From Porticoccaceae bacterium (GTDB taxonomy: Bacteria > Pseudomonadota > Gammaproteobacteria > Pseudomonadales > Porticoccaceae), in contig NZJL01000026.1 of NCBI GenBank assembly GCA_002692165.1, forward strand, positions 2,812 to 8,283: a stretch of DNA of 5,472 nucleotides, given 5' to 3'. Below, in pieces: positions 1 through 5,472 of this stretch. Made by a program: the position numbers and the translations under genes. Each line of letters begins with the position of its first letter. Position 1 is the stretch's first letter. The notes beneath the pieces are model-generated. The model did not search any database. It was not told the DNA's origin and worked only from the letters and a program-made list of their open reading frames with translations.

Positions 1-3000
1 GGAGAGCCGCCGACAAAAGAGGCTGCGGAAAACCTATTTTATAACCTCTTTTTCAATATTGAGAGATACGATCTGTCGGCAGTTGGGCGAATGAAATTCA
101 ATCGTCGGCTGGGACGTAAAGAAGAAAAAGGAGCAGGAGTTTTATACGACAAATGTTATTTTTCCTCTTTAAAGACAGACGATGCTAAAGAGTTGGTTGA
201 GCATTATGGGGGTGATGCTGACATTGCCGATGTTATGAAAACTCTCATAGGTATTCGTAACGGGAAAGGTGTGGTTGATGACATTGATCATTTGGGGAAT
301 CGCCGAATTAGATCAGTTGGGGAAATGGCGGAAAATCAATTTCGTGTTGGACTCGTGCGTGTTGAACGGGCGGTCAAGGAGCGTCTCGGGGTAGCCGAGT
401 CGGAAGGCTTAATGCCCCAAGATTTGGTAAACGCGAAACCGGTTGCGGCTGCAATGAAAGAGTTTTTCGGGTCTAGTCAGTTATCCCAATTTATGGATCA
501 AAATAATCCTCTTTCAGAAATCACGCACAAGCGACGTGTTTCAGCTCTCGGTCCCGGTGGTCTGACTCGAGAAAGGGCTGGTTTCGAAGTTCGTGATGTT
601 CACCCGACCCATTATGGTAGGGTGTGCCCTATCGAAACCCCTGAGGGGCCAAACATCGGGCTTATTAATTCTTTAGCCACCTATGCTCGAACAAATAATT
701 ACGGTTTCATCGAGACACCGTACCGGAAGGTTGAGGACTCCAAGGTAACTTCCGAGATTGAGTACTTATCAGCAATTAATGAGGCACAGTTTGTGATAGC
801 TCAAGCTTCCTCATCCACCGATGAGGATAACAAGCTAGATGAGGCGCTGGTAACCGTTAGACATCAAAATGAGTTCACCGTTAAAGCGCCAGATGAAGTT
901 GATTTTATGGATGTGTCTCCTCATCAAGTGGTCTCTGTAGCTGCGTCCCTAATTCCTTTTTTAGAGCATGATGATGCAAACCGAGCGCTGATGGGTTCAA
1001 ATATGCAACGTCAGGCAGTGCCTACTCTCAAAGCGGAAGCGCCATTAGTGGGTACAGGCATTGAGCGCACTGTTGCTAGCGATTCGGGTGTTTGTAAGGT
1101 CGCTCTTCGCGGCGGCGTTATCGAGAGCGTGGATGCTGCTAGGATTGTCGTGAGAGTTAATGAGGATGAAATAGCTACTGGTGAGGCTGGCGTTGATATC
1201 TACAATCTCACGAAATACACACGGTCAAATCAAAATACTTGTATCAACCAGCGCCCCATTGTTAAACCGAACGATGTTGTTGCCCTCGGTGATGTCCTTG
1301 CTGATGGACCTTCTGTCGATCTTGGGGAACTTGCTTTGGGGCAGAATATGCGAATAGCCTTCATGCCTTGGAATGGCTACAACTTCGAGGATTCAATTCT
1401 GATCTCTGAGCGTGTCGTCCAAGAAGACAGGTTTACTACTATCCATATTCAAGAATTGACTTGCATTGCGCGCGATACGAAGTTGGGATCTGAAGACATT
1501 ACTGCCGACATACCTAATGTCGGAGAGGCGGCGCTTTCACGCCTTGATGAGTCGGGGATTGTGCACATTGGCGCTGAAGTCAATGCTGGCGACATATTGG
1601 TCGGAAAGGTAACCCCTAAAGGTGAAGTGCAACTGACTCCTGAAGAGAAATTGCTCCGGGCCATTTTTGGTGAGAAAGCGTCCGATGTAAAAGACACGTC
1701 TTTGCGCGTGCCAAGCAGCACGAAAGGCACGGTGATTGATGTGCAAATTTTTACTCGAGATGGTTTGGAAAAGGATCAGCGGTCGTTAGATATTGAAAAT
1801 GCAGAGCTAGAGCAATTTCGAAAAGACCTTAACGACGAATATCGAATTGTCGAAAATGCCACTTTGGGCAGGTTACTTCAAAGCACTCAAGGACAGAAAA
1901 TTCTAAAGTCAAGAAACCTCCCTAAGGGAGCGCTGCTCGATTTGCCGGCGGCGAAAGATTTTACTGCTGAGGAATGGTTTGAATTACGATTCGAACGCGC
2001 GGAGGTGAATGATCTGATCTCTGAAGCGGAGAAGCAATTGCAGGCTCGGCGAGAGCTGCTCGACGAGCGCTTCGAAGAAAAGAGACACAAGCTCCAAAGT
2101 GGAGATGATCTCGCGCCCGGCGTGTTAAAAACCGTGAAGGTATACTTGGCTGTCCGCAGGCGGATACAGCCGGGAGATAAAATGGCTGGCAGACACGGCA
2201 ACAAAGGGGTGATATCTGTGATTAAGCCAGTTGAAGATATGCCTTATGACAAAGATGGTGTGCCGGTAGATATAGTGCTTAACCCGCTGGGTGTGCCTTC
2301 TAGAATGAATGTCGGTCAGATCCTAGAGACGCATATGGGAATGGCTGCGAAAGGTCTTGGCGTGAAGATAAATGAGATGATTGCTGATAGTCGTAAAGCG
2401 TCTGAGTTGCGAGAGTTTTTGCAAGAGATCTATGACGTTGGGGATGGACTATATGATGTTGATTTAAACAGTCTTTCGGATGCAGAGATTACAGAGCTTG
2501 CTGCCAATCTTCGTCACGGAGTGCCAATTGCTACTCCAGTCTTTGATGGTGCTAGCGAATCAGAGGTGAAAAAACTCTTAAATTTGGCTGGTCTGCCTGA
2601 GACGGGCCAAACTACCTTATATGATGGAAGGACGGGAGATAGGTTCGATCGGCCAGTCACTGTGGGTTACATGTATGTGCTAAAACTTAATCATCTTGTA
2701 GACGACAAAATGCATGCTAGATCCACGGGTTCCTATAGTTTGGTCACTCAGCAGCCGTTAGGAGGCAAGGCTCAGTTTGGTGGTCAACGCTTTGGGGAAA
2801 TGGAGGTATGGGCCCTGGAAGCTTATGGCGCGTCGTATACCTTGCAAGAAATGTTGACGGTCAAATCGGATGATGTTGCGGGTAGGACCAAGATGTATAA
2901 AAACATTGTGGATGGGGATCATCGTATGGAGCCGGGAATGCCCGAGTCTTTTAATGTCCTTGTGAAAGAAATTCGCTCCCTAGGAATTAATATTGAGTTG

Positions 3001-3012
3001 GAGCATGAGTAG
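1..3012 (+). CDS. rpoB: RNA polymerase beta subunit, 5'-truncated by window edge
   Basis: Beta subunit of cytoplasmic DNA-dependent RNA polymerase, which forms half of the catalytic cleft. The reading frame is open from base 1 ([13 protein letters not shown]), so the ATG at 91 is an internal Met and not the start. By alignment from memory, base 1 is about E. coli residue 373, and the 1003 codons seen imply a full protein near 1375 aa (E. coli 1342). Visible in order: the end of the lobe with an extra 22-residue segment; the rifampicin region ([17 protein letters not shown]); [15 protein letters not shown]; the active-site NGYNFEDSI, with Glu813/Asp814 equivalents at 1387-1392; insertion SI2; [12 protein letters not shown], with Lys1065 and Lys1073 equivalents at 2179 and 2203; His1237 equivalent at 2692; and the C-terminal beta-prime-anchoring end ([10 protein letters not shown]). 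All catalytic residues checked are intact and there is no frameshift. It lies 64 nt upstream of rpoC, as expected for a shared transcript. The identification is certain; the first 370 or so residues are outside the window. Confidence 0.99.
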   Translation, partial: GEPPTKEAAENLFYNLFFNIERYDLSAVGRMKFNRRLGRKEEKGAGVLYDKCYFSSLKTDDAKELVEHYGGDADIADVMKTLIGIRNGKGVVDDIDHLGNRRIRSVGEMAENQFRVGLVRVERAVKERLGVAESEGLMPQDLVNAKPVAAAMKEFFGSSQLSQFMDQNNPLSEITHKRRVSALGPGGLTRERAGFEVRDVHPTHYGRVCPIETPEGPNIGLINSLATYARTNNYGFIETPYRKVEDSKVTSEIEYLSAINEAQFVIAQASSSTDEDNKLDEALVTVRHQNEFTVKAPDEVDFMDVSPHQVVSVAASLIPFLEHDDANRALMGSNMQRQAVPTLKAEAPLVGTGIERTVASDSGVCKVALRGGVIESVDAARIVVRVNEDEIATGEAGVDIYNLTKYTRSNQNTCINQRPIVKPNDVVALGDVLADGPSVDLGELALGQNMRIAFMPWNGYNFEDSILISERVVQEDRFTTIHIQELTCIARDTKLGSEDITADIPNVGEAALSRLDESGIVHIGAEVNAGDILVGKVTPKGEVQLTPEEKLLRAIFGEKASDVKDTSLRVPSSTKGTVIDVQIFTRDGLEKDQRSLDIENAELEQFRKDLNDEYRIVENATLGRLLQSTQGQKILKSRNLPKGALLDLPAAKDFTAEEWFELRFERAEVNDLISEAEKQLQARRELLDERFEEKRHKLQSGDDLAPGVLKTVKVYLAVRRRIQPGDKMAGRHGNKGVISVIKPVEDMPYDKDGVPVDIVLNPLGVPSRMNVGQILETHMGMAAKGLGVKINEMIADSRKASELREFLQEIYDVGDGLYDVDLNSLSDAEITELAANLRHGVPIATPVFDGASESEVKKLLNLAGLPETGQTTLYDGRTGDRFDRPVTVGYMYVLKLNHLVDDKMHARSTGSYSLVTQQPLGGKAQFGGQRFGEMEVWALEAYGASYTLQEMLTVKSDDVAGRTKMYKNIVDGDHRMEPGMPESFNVLVKEIRSLGINIELEHE
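145..210 (+). other. About 22-residue insertion in the beta lobe region
   Basis: Between GAGVL and ADIADVMK, beta carries about 22 residues that E. coli and Pseudomonas beta lack: from MKFN to RNGKG there are 60 residues here against 38 in both. The added piece begins [10 protein letters not shown] and runs to about VEHYGGD. It is polar, with an aromatic start and one cysteine. The frame stays open and the flanks are highly conserved, so this is an in-frame insertion and not a sequencing shift. By E. coli numbering it falls near residues 417-420, at the end of the lobe before the conserved [15 protein letters not shown] block. The exact edges are uncertain by a few residues. It may be shared by a whole lineage; I cannot tell from one sequence. 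Confidence 0.8.
469..549 (+). other. Rifampicin resistance-determining region (cluster I) of rpoB
   Basis: These 27 codons match E. coli beta residues 507-533 without gaps. Ser512, Gln513, Phe514, Asp516 (codon 496-498), Ser522, His526 (526-528), Arg529, Ser531 (541-543) and Leu533 are all the wild-type residue. The only difference is Val for Ile at 530, which Pseudomonas also has. Cluster II (PEGPNIGLI, 640-666) is also wild type, including Ile572 at 664-666. From the known pocket, the enzyme is inferred to bind rifampicin normally. Confidence 0.95.
1762..2112 (+). other. Beta lineage-specific insertion SI2 (beta-i9) within rpoB
   Basis: This stretch corresponds to E. coli beta residues 938-1042, the surface insertion SI2/beta-i9 known from Gammaproteobacteria and some other lineages. 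Here it is 12 residues longer than in E. coli and equal in length to Pseudomonas. The ends are recognisable ([11 protein letters not shown], then [12 protein letters not shown]; and [21 protein letters not shown]). The middle, roughly 1876-1960, is the least conserved part of the visible protein. Its two helical, charge-rich arms would form the coiled-coil part of the insertion. It supports a gammaproteobacterial, Pseudomonas-like host. Confidence 0.85.
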
Positions 3013-3030
3013 TCATGGAAAGTAAACAAT

Positions 3031-3047
3031 TGTTCGCGAAAGCGACA
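3031..3047 (+). other. Small GAAA-tetraloop hairpin in the rpoB-rpoC spacer
   Basis: CGC and GCG (3035-3037 with 3042-3044) pair around a GAAA loop at 3038-3041. The stem extends by U-A and, past one bulged U, by G-C and U-A, giving six pairs in all. GAAA belongs to the stable GNRA loop class. No T-run follows, so it is not an intrinsic terminator, and read-through into rpoC is expected. It may be a processing or stability element of the mRNA, or chance; the stem is short. Confidence 0.4.
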
Positions 3048-3064
3048 TAAGCAAATCACATAAT

Positions 3065-3068
3065 GGAG
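3065..3068 (+). promoter_or_regulatory. Ribosome-binding site of rpoC
   Basis: GGAG, followed by AGAAG, ends 8 nt before the TTG at 3077. This is the normal distance for a Shine-Dalgarno site. It decides the start, since TTG alone would be a weak claim. A strong site with a weak start codon could help keep beta-prime output matched to beta; that part is inference. Confidence 0.85.
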
Positions 3069-3076
3069 AGAAGACC

Positions 3077-5472
3077 TTGAAAGACTTAGTTAATTTGCTG
3101 AAGCAACAAGATCAGAGTAGCGAATTTGACAATCTTCGTATCAGCCTGGCATCGCCGGAGATGATTCGCTCCTGGTCCTTCGGTGAGGTCAAAAAGCCGG
3201 AAACCATTAACTACCGAACGTTTAAGCCCGAGAGAGAGGGCCTTTTTTGTGCCAAGATTTTTGGTCCAGTGAAAGACTACGAATGTTTGTGTGGCAAATA
3301 TAAACGCATGAAGCACCGCGGTATCGTCTGCGAAAAATGCGGTGTTGAAGTGACTCTCACAAAGGTCCGACGAGAGCGAATGGGTCACATAGAGCTTGCA
3401 TGCCCCGTTGCTCATATTTGGTTTCTAAAATCTCTCCCCTCGCGCATCGGTTTAATGCTCGATATGACCTTGCGCGAGATAGAGAGAGTTTTGTATTTCG
3501 AATCATTTGTAGTTACTGAACCGGGCCTGACGACCCTGGAAAAAGGACAATTGCTAACGGATGAAGAGTACTATGAAGCCGTCGAAGAGTTTGGAGATGA
3601 GTTTGTTGCGATGATGGGCGCTGAGGCGATTCAGATGCTCCTGCGAGAAATCGATTTAGATAGCGAGATTGCGACTATCCGCGAAGATATTCCCAACACC
3701 AGGTCTGAAACAAAGATAAAGAAAGTTTCTAAACGACTTAAATTGCTTGAGGCTTTCCATGGTTCGGGGAATAACCCTGAGTGGATGATTCTGAAGTCTC
3801 TCCCAGTGTTGCCCCCGGATCTTCGCCCTCTGGTCCCTTTGGATGGCGGTCGATTCGCGACTTCAGATCTAAATGATCTTTACAGGCGTGTTATCAACCG
3901 CAACAATCGGCTGAAGCGTCTTTTGGAATTAAACGCTCCAGACATCATCGTACGAAACGAAAAGAGGATGCTGCAGGAATCAGTTGATGCTTTGTTGGAT
4001 AATGGTCGTCGAGGGCGTGCTATCACCGGTTCCAATAAGAGACCTCTGAAGTCTTTGGCAGATATGATAAAAGGCAAACAAGGGCGTTTTAGGCAAAACC
4101 TTCTTGGCAAACGGGTGGACTATTCTGGTCGTTCCGTCATTGTAGTGGGCCCCACGTTGCGTCTACACCAGTGCGGGTTGCCGAAAAGGATGGCGCTCGA
4201 ACTTTTCAAACCATTCATTTTTAGTAAGCTTGAGTTGCGGGGGTTGGCAACCACAATTAAGGCGGCGAAAAAAATGGTTGAGCGTGAAGAATCGGTCGTT
4301 TGGGATATATTGGATGAAGTAATTCGAGAGCACCCTGTCCTGCTGAATCGAGCACCTACTCTACATAGACTGGGAATTCAGGCTTTTGAGCCCGTTTTGA
4401 TCGAAGGTAAGGCGATAAACTTGCATCCACTGGTTTGTGCAGCATACAACGCAGACTTTGATGGAGATCAAATGGCCGTGCATGTTCCTCTCACCATAGA
4501 GGCTCAGATGGAAGCTCGAGCTCTAATGATGTCAACAAATAATATACTTTCACCGGCGTCCGGAGAACCGATTATTGTTCCCTCCCAAGATGTGGTTCTT
4601 GGGCTCTACTACATGACCCGCGACAGGATTAATGCGATCGGTGAGGGTATGGTGTTCATGGATGTTAGAGAGGTATCGCGTGCTTACTATTCTCAATCGG
4701 TCGATCTGCAGGCCCGCATCAAGCTGCGAGTGGCCGAGGTTTTGATCGACGAAGAAACTGGGGAGCGCATTGAAAACTCCGATATTTTGGATACAACCGT
4801 TGGAAGGTCTCTTCTTTGGGAAATTGTTCCGCAAGGCGTACCTTTTAGTTTGGTAAACAAGCCAATGGTGAAAAGAGCGATTTCGCAAGTGATAAACGAG
4901 TGCTACAGGCGAGTTGGTTTGAAGGATACGGTGATATTTGCTGATCAGTTAATGTACATGGGTTTTGACTTTTCAACCCAGTCTGGTGCTTCAATTGGCG
5001 TTGATGATTTCGTTATCCCTCAAGATAAGCACGATATTATTGGCTCAGCAGATGAGCAAGTTAGAGAGATTGAGGCCCAATTTGCCTCGGGACTCGTGAC
5101 GCAGGGAGAAAAGTATAACAAGGTCATTGACATTTGGTCACAGGCAAACGATCGTGTCGCAAAATCAATGATGCAAGGAATAAGCAGTGAGATTACAGTC
5201 AATAAAGAGGGAAATAAGGAGGAACAGGACTCCTTTAATTCCGTGTATATTATGGCTGATTCCGGGGCTCGTGGTTCTCCTGCTCAGATTAGGCAGCTCG
5301 CTGGAATGCGCGGACTTATGGCACGACCGGATGGGTCCATTATTGAGACGCCGATAACGGCAAATTTTCGAGAAGGTCTTAATGTACTCCAGTATTTCAT
5401 TTCTACTCATGGAGCTCGTAAAGGACTTGCTGATACGGCGCTGAAAACAGCCAACTCTGGCTATTTGACTCG
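3077..5472 (+). CDS. rpoC: RNA polymerase beta-prime subunit, 3'-truncated by window edge
   Basis: Beta-prime subunit of RNA polymerase, which carries the catalytic magnesium and the DNA clamp. The frame runs open from TTG at 3077 to the window end: 798 codons plus two bases, against about 1400 aa for the family. TTG is chosen because it gives the family N-terminus (MKDLVNLLK), has a well-placed GGAG, and no ATG or GTG lies in frame between it and the upstream stop at 3023. Visible: the first zinc site with Cys70, 72, 85 and 88; the clamp and rudder region; [51 protein letters not shown]; the magnesium loop NADFDGD with Asp460, 462 and 464; [17 protein letters not shown]; and the bridge helix from about 5384, cut after Thr798. 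Numbering equals E. coli through residue 464 and is then one residue longer, from a change near 4740-4790. The trigger loop and second zinc site lie beyond the window. Many variable positions resemble Pseudomonas. Confidence 0.99.
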   Translation, partial: MKDLVNLLKQQDQSSEFDNLRISLASPEMIRSWSFGEVKKPETINYRTFKPEREGLFCAKIFGPVKDYECLCGKYKRMKHRGIVCEKCGVEVTLTKVRRERMGHIELACPVAHIWFLKSLPSRIGLMLDMTLREIERVLYFESFVVTEPGLTTLEKGQLLTDEEYYEAVEEFGDEFVAMMGAEAIQMLLREIDLDSEIATIREDIPNTRSETKIKKVSKRLKLLEAFHGSGNNPEWMILKSLPVLPPDLRPLVPLDGGRFATSDLNDLYRRVINRNNRLKRLLELNAPDIIVRNEKRMLQESVDALLDNGRRGRAITGSNKRPLKSLADMIKGKQGRFRQNLLGKRVDYSGRSVIVVGPTLRLHQCGLPKRMALELFKPFIFSKLELRGLATTIKAAKKMVEREESVVWDILDEVIREHPVLLNRAPTLHRLGIQAFEPVLIEGKAINLHPLVCAAYNADFDGDQMAVHVPLTIEAQMEARALMMSTNNILSPASGEPIIVPSQDVVLGLYYMTRDRINAIGEGMVFMDVREVSRAYYSQSVDLQARIKLRVAEVLIDEETGERIENSDILDTTVGRSLLWEIVPQGVPFSLVNKPMVKRAISQVINECYRRVGLKDTVIFADQLMYMGFDFSTQSGASIGVDDFVIPQDKHDIIGSADEQVREIEAQFASGLVTQGEKYNKVIDIWSQANDRVAKSMMQGISSEITVNKEGNKEEQDSFNSVYIMADSGARGSPAQIRQLAGMRGLMARPDGSIIETPITANFREGLNVLQYFISTHGARKGLADTALKTANSGYLT
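3284..3340 (+). other. First zinc-binding site of beta-prime
   Basis: The pattern CLCG then CEKCG places four cysteines at residues 70, 72, 85 and 88, exactly the E. coli positions. They bind the structural zinc of the N-terminal beta-prime zinc ribbon, which contacts upstream DNA and RNA near the exit channel. All four ligands are intact. Confidence 0.95.
4448..4468 (+). other. Catalytic magnesium loop NADFDGD of beta-prime
   Basis: The signature of all multisubunit RNA polymerases. The three aspartates fall at residues 460, 462 and 464, the same numbers as in E. coli, and hold the catalytic magnesium ion. Their presence shows the subunit is functional and not a decayed copy. Confidence 0.98.

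Noticed and set aside
91..93. ATG at 91 as the start of rpoB
   Set aside because: The frame is open upstream to base 1 and codes for conserved beta sequence ([10 protein letters not shown] just before it). The gene is cut by the window edge, and this Met is internal, near E. coli residue 403.
1449..2204. Reverse-strand open frames at 1449-1730, 1537-1746 and 1887-2204
   Set aside because: They are antisense to conserved rpoB sequence, overlap one another, and their low-complexity, Ser/Arg/Phe-rich translations show no family resemblance.
3031..3060. Intrinsic terminator between rpoB and rpoC
   Set aside because: The hairpin is short and followed by CATAAGCAAATC, with no T-run. The two genes are expected on one transcript.
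3030..3064. A promoter for rpoC in the spacer (CATAAT at 3059-3064)
   Set aside because: CATAAT resembles a -10 box, but no -35 box lies 16-18 nt upstream: TTGTTC at 3030 is 23 nt away. Transcription from it would also start after the Shine-Dalgarno site.
3086..5410. Reverse-strand open frames opposite rpoC (3086-3415, 3880-4110, 4550-4888, 5020-5202, 5165-5410)
   Set aside because: All lie antisense to uninterrupted, highly conserved rpoC and have no recognisable domains; they are by-products of its codon use.
1..5472. A novel defence, mobile or accessory system in the window
   Set aside because: Two essential genes fill all but 64 bases, with intact catalytic motifs and normal order. No inverted repeats, integrase-like genes, repeat arrays or foreign composition were seen.

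Overview
The window is one piece of a bacterial chromosome that carries the core of RNA polymerase. It holds the last three quarters of rpoB (beta subunit, cut by the left edge), a 64-nt spacer, and the first 57% or so of rpoC (beta-prime subunit, cut by the right edge). Both genes are on the + strand and fill about 99% of the window. There is no sign of tRNA or rRNA genes, mobile elements, CRISPR or accessory genes, and every reverse-strand open frame lies antisense to conserved polymerase sequence.

The protein sequences point to a gammaproteobacterium. Compared from memory with Escherichia coli and Pseudomonas, most variable positions resemble Pseudomonas. The second large lineage-specific insertion of beta (SI2, also called beta-i9) is present and has the Pseudomonas length, 12 residues longer than in E. 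coli. rpoC starts with TTG. GC content is moderate, roughly 47% by eye on sampled lines, and codon use is mixed, unlike a high-GC Pseudomonas. A marine or otherwise moderate-GC relative of the Pseudomonadales/Cellvibrionales is plausible, but the genus cannot be named from this window.

Layout: 1-3012 rpoB (about E. coli residue 373 to the stop); 3013-3076 spacer with a small GAAA-loop hairpin and the rpoC ribosome-binding site; 3077-5472 rpoC, from the start to within the bridge helix (about E. coli residue 798). The two subunits form the catalytic cleft of one enzyme. Beta supplies the rifampicin pocket, the fork loop and the lysines and histidine that touch the nucleotides. Beta-prime supplies the clamp, the first zinc site, the magnesium-binding aspartates and the bridge helix. 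The spacing and order are those of the usual rplKAJL-rpoBC operon.

The one clear departure from the textbook proteins is an extra segment of about 22 residues in beta near E. coli residue 417. I found no previously undescribed system here; this is essentially a conserved housekeeping region.
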